Positions 43,701 to 50,831 of a stretch of DNA of 64,000 nucleotides are shown here, one piece after another (position 1 is the stretch's first letter; the number at the start of each line of letters is the position of its first letter). The DNA is taken from assembly GCF_020329485.1 (NCBI RefSeq), contig NZ_JAGKJI010000004.1:1-64000 (forward strand), given 5' to 3'. A program made the position numbers and the translations under genes. The DNA is from Bradyrhizobium cenepequi (GTDB lineage: Bacteria > Pseudomonadota > Alphaproteobacteria > Rhizobiales > Xanthobacteraceae). The notes beneath the pieces were generated by a model that was not told the DNA's origin, made no database searches, and was given only the letters and a program-made list of their open reading frames with translations.

Positions 43701-43993
43701 CCCGCGATTTCGTGCGACGGCTCCAGCTGATCAAACGGCAGTGTATTCAGTCTTGGAAACACAAGCACATCGCACGACGGATCGAGGGCATGAATGACAG
43801 CACCCAGCCGCTCGGCCCTGTTCTCGTTTTCCGAAAGAAAGACAACACCATTGCGGCCAGACTTCCTCCACTGCGCGAGCAGATGGAGGGCCACCATGCC
43901 GAGGGGCGATGAAGAAGAGATCGCGGTTCGGGATGAAGGCGTCTTTCGCTTCGTTGCCCTGCCGGCAACGCGCGCTTTGCTGGAACGGCCCAC
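40793..43993 (-). CDS. Mfd-like transcription-repair coupling factor/helicase (second-copy type)
   Basis: 1066 residues, somewhat shorter than housekeeping Mfd. The N-terminal third is a UvrB-like module (FLSENENRAERLGAVIHAL, VFPRLNTLPFDQLEPS). A short RID-like stretch follows (WPYASELGELSLDKADGSTW near residue 500). The translocase has Walker A GDVGFGKTEVA (about residue 570), DEEQHFG (about 670), SATPIPRTLAAGL and NIVESGLDIPRANT with QLRGRVGRSG. A TRCF D7-like C-terminus ends the protein. RecG-type helicases share the motor but not the flanks. Divergence from typical Mfd and its place among decayed DNA suggest a paralog beside the chromosomal mfd. Its role may be in DNA repair or clearing stalled polymerase. 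Confidence 0.85.
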   Translation of the reverse strand: MGRSSKARVAGRATKRKTPSSRTAISSSSPLGMVALHLLAQWRKSGRNGVVFLSENENRAERLGAVIHALDPSCDVLVFPRLNTLPFDQLEPSHEIAGRRSSVLRRLAKPEKPILLVSTAEAVMERLPTAASWSRITLRLKVGAAFSEQDLRARLDALGYDLGEEADYPGGALFHGKTFEIFPAGALGPFRLEHSGGVIRRIVAFDPIEHGVVFETKELLIDPMSERLAFGSIRKKRSTLFDYCGRSKCIADAGVSAHADGWLSTIEDAAGRTDREREYLGRREWKQATRRMSVLSQKASFAPTPDFSQVASPRKALRAFVDETRRAGSRLVFVAAQEDDLRVMERMSGVKAERFPDWSEATAGRHREAAILADFDRGFVLPGRKSLVVVTASDVLGSRAHHPQPMARSWSAAFEHADVPEQGTVVVHLQRGLALLDGLQTVPTGSGSSREMIRLVFAGDDAVLVPPADLAMIWPYASELGELSLDKADGSTWWTRRTEAEREIQVAGKQLAKHISQRRRRRAPKLVPPGPIYEKFVARFPYFTTVDQAKAIRNVLDDLASGHPMDRVICGDVGFGKTEVALRAAAAVVLSGKQVAIAVPTTVLARQHVATFRKRFAPFGIEVGSLSRTDSGAETREVKEGLKSGKLRVVVGTQALASKDVKFAGLGLVVVDEEQHFGAAEKARLSGLAKNVHALWMSATPIPRTLAAGLAGFRDLSVIASPPVHRLPVVTRIAPLSDAAIAGALLREQRRHGQSFLICPRIQDLDPMLARVQSVAPDLRIVCLHGKLPADEIDDRMMSFVDGAADVLLATNIVESGLDIPRANTIVVCWPEKFGLAQLHQLRGRVGRSGIRAFAHLLTDSDSERSEKRLAVLEEFNRPGAGFAISARDLDLRGAGDLLSERQSGHVQVFGPVLYSHLLKLASEKADDRTADLWVPDLNLPVGDMLPASYVQSEAVRLEIYGRGARCRSEDELDDLEEETSRRFGRLPPAARDFFAAARLRIDCRRRGIVRLDVGPDAVAATFLPGRLRKSRGRSLQRDGDRVVYISKGREGPLRKVEDFLDLLDE

Positions 43994-44409
43994 GTTGAAT
44001 CCGTCGTTGATTCGCGATCAGCTGAGGCTGATGGCGACTGTTGCTTCGACCAGGCCCGCTCCGATGTAGGAACTATGCCCAGGGCTGCGTACATATGCGA
44101 ATTTCGTCGCGGACGCACGTTTCCAATCTGCGCAGAGATACCGACTTGAATGTTACGCCCAGTGCGGCCGCTTTGCGCGCCAACGGCGGGCGTTGTTCGA
44201 GGCGGCTGTACCTGGCGAAGCCTGGGCGCAAGAGTCTTGCGAGCTCAGTCCCTCACGCCAGCGATCTCTCGCATATTGTCAGCGCGGCATAAATTGCAGC
44301 ACAGTTGGTGGCGTGCTTACGTGCCCCTAAGCCAGGCGTCAAGCGCCGAGATAGGCGCGGAGAGATCAGGATCGTCAGGGATATCGGCGGCGCTGTTTTC
44401 GGCAACAAT
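43994..44409. other. Gap with no recognisable gene
   Basis: About 0.4 kb between the Mfd-like gene and a LivF fragment. I see no domain, repeat or clear promoter in it. Confidence 0.5.
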
Positions 44410-44557
44410 GCGTCCGGAGGCCGGAGATCGCTCGCAAGGCGGTGGTCTTGCCCGCGCCGTTGGCGCCGAGCAAGGCGACGATTTCGCCTTCGTGAACCTG
44501 CAAGTTGATCGCGTTCAGCGCGCGCAGCTTGCCGTAGCAGACCTCGAGGTTGCGCGG
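44410..44557 (-). pseudogene. N-terminal fragment of a LivF-like ABC ATPase gene
   Basis: The minus-strand translation [36 protein letters not shown] and LRAISGL matches the start of LivF up to just past Walker A, then stops matching. It is in a different frame from the overlapping 3' end of the VOC gene. It is distinct from the intact LivF-like gene at 12540-13295. Confidence 0.75.
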
Positions 44558-45360
44558 TGCGTTGACGCTTGGGATGAAAGCTCGATTGTTTGCCCGAAAG
44601 CCGTGAGCTGATTTGCTTGACCCATGTCGCGGTGGGGATTCAGTGTTTGCGCCACATGATTTTCGTGGAGCCCTGTTACGCGATATCCCGCGATACGGAC
44701 CGGCCAGGTCGCTGCGGCGTCATCGTGGTGGACATCTATCGTCACACCACTATGCGCGACGACACCGCCGGTCGCTGTTGCACCGAGAATTTTCGCCAAA
44801 CGAGACGCGGCAGCTTGCGGATCCGCAGCGGCGCAATAGACGCGGTCGAACGCACGGGCGCCGTTGGGATGCGTGGTCCAGGCGGGGCGACGATAGAGCT
44901 CCACATTGTGATATCGGCAGCCATTGAAGGTGACGACGTCATTGACCGGCAGCAGCACGTCGAATTCCGGCCAGACGGACTCAGTGGCGGAGAGCTTCCA
45001 TTCGCGCCGGACATGAAGCGGCGGGCCGAACGGACAACCGAGCGCGCCGAAATGTGCGTGGGCCCTCTGGACATCACCGAGCGAGAGAACCATCGACTTG
45101 ATTCCCTCGTCGCCGGACAGCAGCGCCGCCATGGCCGGTGGCAACCGGGCCGCATCGAATACGCTCATCAACTCGATGAAGTTGGCCGAGCCGTCGCTCG
45201 CGTCGGGAAACAGGATCAGCCGGTTGACGATGCCCATGGCCTCAATTCGGCTCTCGGGCGTTAGCGTGAAGCCGAGCCGATCGTAAAAGCGGGCAGCCTC
45301 GTCGAGATCGCGGACATAGGTGAGCAGATGGTCGATGGCTTTGACGGGGTTTTCGGTCAT
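44515..45360 (-). CDS. VOC/glyoxalase-family protein with a replaced C-terminus
   Basis: 281 residues as read. The first ~245 form a Glyoxalase_3-type VOC protein: [24 protein letters not shown] with the metal His, [10 protein letters not shown] with the Glu, and a second module with [20 protein letters not shown]. The last ~30 residues (from about ANQLTAFGQ, rich in Ser/Thr/Arg) run out of frame through a LivF gene fragment, so the native end has been lost by a deletion junction. It may still fold. Its start overlaps the racemase stop by 4 bp. Confidence 0.75.
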   Translation of the reverse strand: MTENPVKAIDHLLTYVRDLDEAARFYDRLGFTLTPESRIEAMGIVNRLILFPDASDGSANFIELMSVFDAARLPPAMAALLSGDEGIKSMVLSLGDVQRAHAHFGALGCPFGPPLHVRREWKLSATESVWPEFDVLLPVNDVVTFNGCRYHNVELYRRPAWTTHPNGARAFDRVYCAAADPQAAASRLAKILGATATGGVVAHSGVTIDVHHDDAAATWPVRIAGYRVTGLHENHVAQTLNPHRDMGQANQLTAFGQTIELSSQASTHRATSRSATASCAR

Positions 45361-46067
45361 GGCGTCCCTCCATGGGTTAGAAGCGCATCAACGTGCAGGG
45401 TGACGGCATCGACAACGTCGTTCGGCATGTCGCCGTCCGGGTAGAGCAATGGCAGCTCCGTGCAGGCCAGAAGGAGTGCCTCGGCACCGCGACGGCGTAG
45501 ACCGTCGGCAATATCGTCGATCGTGCGGCGTGCGGCGGGTCTAATCACGCCGCGCGCAAGCTGATGCTCGATAATCGCATCGACCACGCCCTGGTCGGCA
45601 GCATCGGGCCGCAAGACACCGGTCACTCCGGCCTGCCCGAGCCGCGCGTCGATGAAGTCCTGGCTGGTGGTGAACCGCGTCGCCAGTACGCCGATGCGTC
45701 TGATCCCGCGTCGTTGCAGAAGCATTCCGGCCGGATCGAGGACGTGAATACAGGGAAGGCTCGTACTGGCAGCGACGGATGCAAACACCCGGTGCGCCGT
45801 CACGGCTGTGAGCGCCACCAGGCCCGCACCGCCAGCCGCAAGTGTCACGACAGCGCCCATGAGCCGGTCTGCAATCGCCGGCCATTCGTCTTTCAAGGCC
45901 ATCTGAAACAACGGCGCAAAATCGAGCGTCATGATGAGACTTTCCGGAGTAGAGCGCGGTCCCCGCAAGGCCTCGCTGCGCTCATTCAGCAGACGGTAAT
46001 ATCGCGCGGTTGAATGCCACGTCATTCCGCCGACAAGGCCGATCAGATCGGCGCGACGGGCCCTCAT
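45357..46067 (-). CDS. Aspartate/glutamate racemase-family protein
   Basis: 236 residues from the ATG at 46067, which overlaps the PrpD-like stop (ATGA); the longer frame shadows that gene. Family features are LIGLVGGMTWHSTARYYRLLN, HVLDPAGMLLQRRGIRRIGVLATRFT (split at Gly) and the second active-site Cys in LLLACTELPLL. The first active-site position, usually the Cys of C-N-T-x-H, reads A-V-T-A-H here, so the two-base mechanism is not intact. Related enzymes include hydantoin racemases and maleate isomerases. Confidence 0.82.
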   Translation of the reverse strand: MRARRADLIGLVGGMTWHSTARYYRLLNERSEALRGPRSTPESLIMTLDFAPLFQMALKDEWPAIADRLMGAVVTLAAGGAGLVALTAVTAHRVFASVAASTSLPCIHVLDPAGMLLQRRGIRRIGVLATRFTTSQDFIDARLGQAGVTGVLRPDAADQGVVDAIIEHQLARGVIRPAARRTIDDIADGLRRRGAEALLLACTELPLLYPDGDMPNDVVDAVTLHVDALLTHGGTP

Positions 46068-47428
46068 GCGGCAAAGAGCGCGATCACCGGTTCGACCGAC
46101 GGTGCCGAACGCAGAGCCTTGATCGCCACAATGAGGGCGTCGGCGTCGCGCCAGCTCGACCTTCCGGAAAAGGCGGCACACTGGCGAAACTTCGCGATGA
46201 GATCGTCTTGCGTTGGCGGGTTCTCAGGCCAGCCTCGTCCGAACCGCGCCGGGATGATGCGCCTGGTGCCGTCCTTGCCGGAGACCATTGCTTCGCACTG
46301 ATCGAAATGACCGAACGCAGGTTCTTCCGCGACATCGATACGCTGCGCGAAGCTGACAATGTCTGGCGCAGTCGCAGCACTTGCGGTGAACTCGTCCAGG
46401 GTTGCGCGGCCGCGCATGATTGCATTGGCGGCGACGTAGCGGACGTTGAACTGCGCGTCGACTTCGGGTGTCTCCGCGGGCGCGTAGGGACCGCCGCAGA
46501 TGACGTTCATGGTCGGGGAGATGCGCAGCGCTACATCGGCGATCTGGTCGAATGCAATGTCGCCGCGCGCACGTGCGGCGAGCAATGCTTCGGTCAGCGC
46601 CAAGGTCACTCCACAACTTGGGTAGAGCTTGATGCAGGTGGCCTCCTCACCGAGGAAGCGCTCTCCGAGGTTTTCGCCGAGAACCGTCAGATCCGGCTCT
46701 GCGGGCCCATAGAGCCGAAAGAAGCCGCATTCACCCGCAAGAGCCCGCTTCGGTCCGGTGATCCCCGATCGAGCCAGGAACACGGCCTCGAGAGCGTGGC
46801 GGGCCACGAGCCCCTGACTGATCCTTACGGCAAGCACCTTGTCTTGATAGTGCTGGAAGGTGCCGATACCGAAATCGAAGGCAAGCCCGACGGCGTCGCC
46901 CATCTGCGTGCGTGTGAGCCCAAGGAGCCGGCCCGCGATGATGGCGCCCGAAAACAACCCAAGCACGTTGCTGTCGAAGCCTCGATAAAAGAAGCCGTTT
47001 GCCTGCGCCGCCCGATTGATCCTCTGGCCCACATCCTGTCCAACGGCCAGGGCGGCAAGTACTGCGTCGCCGCCGGCACCGGACAGTTCGGCCGCAGCGA
47101 GAGCGACCGGCACATCCGACGAACTCGGATGCCATCCGGGCGACAGCACATCACAAAAATCGAGGGCTCGCGCTCTCACCGCATTGACGAAAGCCGCTTG
47201 CGGCGCTGCAAGTTTTTCGGTTGATCCAATCACCGTCGCCTCGCGCGCGCCGCTCCAGCGCCGTGCAAGCGACAGCGCCACAGGCGTCCCGGCTTGATCA
47301 TGGCCAGCGACGAGACAGCCAAGATTGTCGAGAACACGGCGCAGTTGGAAATTCATCGTCTCCGTCGGGATTTTTGCTGTCTCGACGGAAAAGGCATGAT
47401 CCAGAAGTGCATCGAGCGGATCGCTCAT
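46064..47428 (-). CDS. MmgE/PrpD-family protein
   Basis: 454 residues. Typical landmarks are LDNLGCLVAGHDQ, VNAVRARALDFCDV, GFYRGFDSN-like FFYRGFDSNVLGLF, QGLVARHALEAVFLARSG and the late KLYPSCGVTLALTEALL. The family includes 2-methylcitrate dehydratase and related hydro-lyases of tricarboxylic or itaconate-like acids. It is co-translated with a racemase-family protein and a Bug binding protein, suggesting uptake and conversion of a carboxylic acid. Confidence 0.9.
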   Translation of the reverse strand: MSDPLDALLDHAFSVETAKIPTETMNFQLRRVLDNLGCLVAGHDQAGTPVALSLARRWSGAREATVIGSTEKLAAPQAAFVNAVRARALDFCDVLSPGWHPSSSDVPVALAAAELSGAGGDAVLAALAVGQDVGQRINRAAQANGFFYRGFDSNVLGLFSGAIIAGRLLGLTRTQMGDAVGLAFDFGIGTFQHYQDKVLAVRISQGLVARHALEAVFLARSGITGPKRALAGECGFFRLYGPAEPDLTVLGENLGERFLGEEATCIKLYPSCGVTLALTEALLAARARGDIAFDQIADVALRISPTMNVICGGPYAPAETPEVDAQFNVRYVAANAIMRGRATLDEFTASAATAPDIVSFAQRIDVAEEPAFGHFDQCEAMVSGKDGTRRIIPARFGRGWPENPPTQDDLIAKFRQCAAFSGRSSWRDADALIVAIKALRSAPSVEPVIALFAA

Positions 47429-48399
47429 TGCTGTTCAATCCCGAGGTCGCGGAAGACGGCCTTGATGGTGGCAATCTCGGTCTCCAGACTGCTGGCAAAT
47501 TTCTCCGGCGTCGACGCGACAGGCTCGAAGCCGAGCCGTACCATCCTGTCCGAGACTTCCGGACTGCGCACGACCGCCCGCATCTCCTGAGACAACCGGT
47601 CGACGATCGGTGGCGGCGTTTGTCCGGGGGCAAATGCGCCGAGCCAGACACCGATCTTGAACACCGGATCGGCGAAGCCAAGCTCGGTCAGGGTCGGCAA
47701 GTCGGGCAGCGCCGACGATCTCTTGGTACCGGAGATGGCGAGCGCCTTCAGTGCGCCAGTCTCGATATGCTGCCGCGTATTGGCGATGGATGCGAACGAC
47801 ACCGGAATCTGGCTGCTGAGCAGATCGTTGACGATTGGCGCCTCGCCCCGATAGGGAATGTGCGTCATCCCAAGCTTAAAGTGCCGATTCCATAACGCTT
47901 CGCCGGCGAGATGGGCCGATCCGCCGATGCCCCACGAACCGTAAGCGAGCGGGTGGCCGCCGATCTTGACCTGTTCGGCGAATTCCTGCGGCGTGTGGGC
48001 CGTGAACTTTCCGCCTGTCACCAGAATCATCGGCGCCAGGAAAGCCTGGGTTATCGGCGCAAAATCCTTTACAGGATCATAGGCGATGGTCTTGAACAGC
48101 GCGACATTGTTGACTTGCGTGTCGATGACCGTGAACAGGAGCGTGTAGCCGTCGGGCTGCGCTTTGGCGACCGCGTTCGCGCCAAGCATGCCGCTCGCAC
48201 CGGTCCGGTTCTCCACGACCACGGGCTGTCCCACACGTCGGGACACCCCCTCGCCAATCAGACGCGCGGTCGCGTCCAGCGGTCCGCCCGCGGCATAGGG
48301 CACAATGAAGGTGATGGGGCGGGCCGGATAGGCCTGGCCACGCGCCGGCCCTGCGGCAACCATGCCGACCATCGCGGCGACGAACTGACGACGATCCAT
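47425..48399 (-). CDS. Bug/TctC-family periplasmic solute-binding protein
   Basis: 324 residues; signal MDRRQFVAAMVGMVAAGPARGQ, then the Bug pattern YPARPITFIVPYAAGGPLDATARLIGEGV and VENRTGASGMLGANAVAKAQPDGYT. It is the first gene of the unit Bug-PrpD-racemase-VOC and an orphan without TctAB. Its stop overlaps the PrpD-like start by 4 bp. Confidence 0.92.
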   Translation of the reverse strand: MDRRQFVAAMVGMVAAGPARGQAYPARPITFIVPYAAGGPLDATARLIGEGVSRRVGQPVVVENRTGASGMLGANAVAKAQPDGYTLLFTVIDTQVNNVALFKTIAYDPVKDFAPITQAFLAPMILVTGGKFTAHTPQEFAEQVKIGGHPLAYGSWGIGGSAHLAGEALWNRHFKLGMTHIPYRGEAPIVNDLLSSQIPVSFASIANTRQHIETGALKALAISGTKRSSALPDLPTLTELGFADPVFKIGVWLGAFAPGQTPPPIVDRLSQEMRAVVRSPEVSDRMVRLGFEPVASTPEKFASSLETEIATIKAVFRDLGIEQQ

Positions 48400-48470
48400 C
48401 GAGCTCTCCTTGCGGCAAGGGAAAGCTTAGTGGGTTCCGAAAGCGGCGCAGTGCCGAATGTTGCGCAGGT

Positions 48471-49469
48471 TCAGGCCTTTTGTTGCACGGCTGCGGCCCG
48501 TCGAGCCTCGCTCGGCGATTGCCCAAAGCGCCGGCGGAAGGCGGCGGCGAACTTGGACGGGCAAACCCATCCGGCATCGAGTGCGATGTCGGTAACGGTG
48601 CGATCGGTCGATCTCAGGGCCAGGAGGGCTTGCTCGAGCCGCTGGTGACGCATGATCCGCGCAGGCGGTTCACCATGTCGCGCCTTGCTGGTTCGCCACA
48701 AGGTTGACCGCGCCTGACCCGTCATGTTCTCCACGGCCTTCAGACGGGTGGGGATGGCACACGCGGATCGCCCCGCGAGCATGTGCTCGAACCCCTCCTC
48801 GCGGCTCGTGCGCGTCTCGGCCGCCACGCTGCGGAAAACGTGGCTCACGAAGGCACAGGTGAGTTCGGCGCCACGGCCGGCAAGCGCATGCAACATCATC
48901 CGTTCACTGGCTTCCCATGGCGCAAAGCCCTCCAGGATCGACTGCTCGCGCCCCGACCACGGCGCATTGACGATTACGCTCCCATCATGGGCGTCGAGGG
49001 CCGGCGCCTTTTCATTGTCGAGGTCGAGCTGCAGGTCACGGGCAACACGCATCAAGGCGCCCGGCGTCAACCTGACCTGAAAAAATGAGGCCGGCCCCGC
49101 CGGTAAGCCGACGAGGAACCCGCCTCGTTCATTGGACGCGCGCAGGTGAGCGTACCCTGTCCTGAGGTCCAGCGGCATTGAGCGTCGACCGATCGTCTCG
49201 CCGGCGATGTTGCCGGCCAGATAGAATGTGAGAAGGAAGCGTGAGCCGGGCTGAAGATGGACGATCGCCGGCCGATCGAGTTTGAACCTTCCAAACACCG
49301 CCGAGATTTCGTCATCGATGGCGGTGCGCAGAAAGATGTTCTGCCGGTCTGCCGAACGGTAGATGAAGTCGTCCGTCACGAGCGGCAACGACGGTGCATG
49401 AGCCGCCCACCGACCGGACAGGCGCTGGACGAAGGTCGCTTCGCCGACCGCTTGCTTCGACAACTGCAT
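48471..49469 (-). CDS. AraC-family transcriptional regulator
   Basis: 332 residues from the ATG at 49469 (TTAGAGGTCGCG upstream). The C-terminal AraC domain shows RHQRLEQALLALRSTDRTVTDIALDAGW and PSKFAAAFRRRFGQSPSEARR as its two helix-turn-helix units. The N-terminal part is an AraC-type ligand-binding region. It precedes the Bug/PrpD genes on the same strand (72-bp gap) and probably regulates them. Confidence 0.9.
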   Translation of the reverse strand: MQLSKQAVGEATFVQRLSGRWAAHAPSLPLVTDDFIYRSADRQNIFLRTAIDDEISAVFGRFKLDRPAIVHLQPGSRFLLTFYLAGNIAGETIGRRSMPLDLRTGYAHLRASNERGGFLVGLPAGPASFFQVRLTPGALMRVARDLQLDLDNEKAPALDAHDGSVIVNAPWSGREQSILEGFAPWEASERMMLHALAGRGAELTCAFVSHVFRSVAAETRTSREEGFEHMLAGRSACAIPTRLKAVENMTGQARSTLWRTSKARHGEPPARIMRHQRLEQALLALRSTDRTVTDIALDAGWVCPSKFAAAFRRRFGQSPSEARRAAAVQQKA

Positions 49470-49649
49470 CGCGACCTCTAATAAGGCGGTTGTGCCGTGG
49501 CTACCGGACCGCAGCATGGGACTTCGCGGGCATCAGCCTAGCAGGTTCCTACTGCTCCCGGTACCGATCCCGAACAGCAGTGGCAGTCCATTGCTTGGCG
49601 CGGGACGTCTGCTTGGTCCGACACCTACGGAAGTAGCTATCCGCCAGCC

Positions 49650-49896
49650 CATCGCGCTGCCGGGACGAAGGGCCGGCATCGCTACCGCCATTCTGCCTTC
49701 GGCTGCGCGGATGTCGGCTTCGGTCCGCGCCAGGCGTAGATCCCGCACGGCGCCTTTGCCGACCGGTGGGGACTGGCGTTCTGTGCTGAAGCCGCATCGG
49801 GACTGGCTCCTGGAGCTGCGGCGCAAGGAGAACGATTTGACGCTCGATGCGATCGCCGAGCGCTTGCTTGGCACGTACGGCGTCGAGGCCGAGCAG
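49650..49896 (+). pseudogene. IS630-family transposase N-terminal remnant
   Basis: GIATAI early and then GGDWRSVLKPHRDWLLEL and NDLTLDAIAERL follow the helix-turn-helix linker of IS630 transposases (usual M-GGHR...LEPHR-wl-er...dlTL-el). The first part needs a frame change and the DDE core is absent, so it is a decayed insertion element. Confidence 0.6.
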
Positions 49897-49919
49897 CGGG
49901 GACGTGTCAGATGTCATTC

Positions 49920-50063
49920 TCCACATCCGCCGATCGCGGCCGAACCTTGCACCGTCAATAGGCGCGCGCGAAGTCGCCTTCCCGCTTGATATTGGCGAAC
50001 ACCAGAAAGCGCGCCTTCCATTTTGCTCCCTTCGCCGTGGTGAGGTCGTTGAAACGCTTGAGC
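49920..50063 (-). pseudogene. Duplicated 3' end of the class I aldolase gene
   Basis: The minus strand reads LKRFNDLTTAKGAKWKARF-LVFANIKREGDFARAY-stop, matching the last residues of the aldolase encoded at 22350-23387, with the same stop and about 35 bp of 3' flank. There are seven substitutions in 144 bp. It is the mate of the segment at 22315-22458, 27.6 kb away in the same orientation. Confidence 0.88.
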
Positions 50064-50178
50064 GAACACAGAACTCTACTCCTAACAAGCACAATCAGCT
50101 CGTAAGTCGTACGCAACCTCCCCTGCTCTCGCAGGGGAATCGCATATGAATTAGAATTTGGTGGGCGGTCCCTTCGCG

Positions 50179-50297
50179 GCCCATCTTCGAGACGCCGCTG
50201 CGCGGCTCCTCAGGATGAGGTCGGATTTCGCGGCGGAATCTTAGACCCTCATGGTGAGGAGCGCCGCTTGCGGCGCGTCTCGAACCATGAGGCTCGC
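50179..50297. repeat. Bradyrhizobium/Rhodopseudomonas-type intergenic palindromic repeat
   Basis: Two arms face each other: TTCGAGACGCCGCTGCGCGG with CTCCTCAGGATGAGG, and CCTCATGGTGAGGAGCGCCG with GCGTCTCGAACCATGAGG. Elements with these CCTCATGGTGAGGAGC and CGTCTCGAACCATGAGG arms are dispersed widely in these genera (from memory). Confidence 0.75.
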
Positions 50298-50430
50298 CTC
50301 GTTCACAGCCACCAAACAGCTATATGCGATAGCCCTGCCTGCTCTCGCAACCCAAATCATTGGGTTGTCCAAAGCACGGTGGACCTCACATCAGTCCAAA
50401 GAACGACCGCGACACCGTCCTCGCTAGATG

Positions 50431-50523
50431 TTTCTTGATCTCGCAGTGCACATATCGTGCACACGCCGCCTACTATCCCATCGAGAGAGTTGTACTTTCA
50501 TTTCAGTCCATCATCGGGGCGAC
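50431..50523 (+). repeat. Diverged ~90-bp direct repeat, copy 2
   Basis: TTTCTTGATCTC, GTGCACATATCGTGCACACG and CCATCATCGGGGCGAC align with copy 1 at 21817-21906. It is non-coding here too. Confidence 0.6.
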
Positions 50524-50730
50524 GGAAAACAGCCAGGCGCTTGATCTTCCGTATTTTGCTTCTACTTCAACCGTTTAGCAGTTTTTCACCTGCATCTCGC
50601 TCTCTGGTGCCACAATCATGCACGTCGTCGGCGCCGATGTTGCTGACGAACTTGATGATGGCGAATTTGCGCATGCGCAAAAGGGATGCAGGAGCGCGGA
50701 ACTGCACATAGCTTTGCTTGTTGGATGTTA

Positions 50731-50767
50731 ATGGCCCTGTTCGTTCGCATCCCGGGAACAGGGCCAT
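50731..50767. promoter_or_regulatory. Perfect 12-bp inverted repeat upstream of the MHS transporter
   Basis: ATGGCCCTGTTC (50731-50742) and GAACAGGGCCAT (50756-50767) are perfectly complementary with a 13-nt spacer. It can form a strong hairpin in the leader of the transporter mRNA or serve as a protein-binding operator. Confidence 0.55.
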
Positions 50768-50831
50768 GTTCATGAGTTCCGCATACGGCGTCGGCCCAGC
50801 GCTTGGCGTCCAACCCTTCGTTGGGATCCCG

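Larger units (their letters stand above)
50064..50760. other. Non-coding junction region with repeats
   Basis: About 0.7 kb between the aldolase tail fragment and the MFS gene. It holds a palindromic intergenic repeat (50179-50297) and copy 2 of the ~90-bp repeat (50431-50523). No gene is supported. Confidence 0.55.

Noticed and set aside
46010-47224. 404-residue plus-strand frame
   Set aside because: Antisense to the MmgE/PrpD gene, which has clear family motifs.
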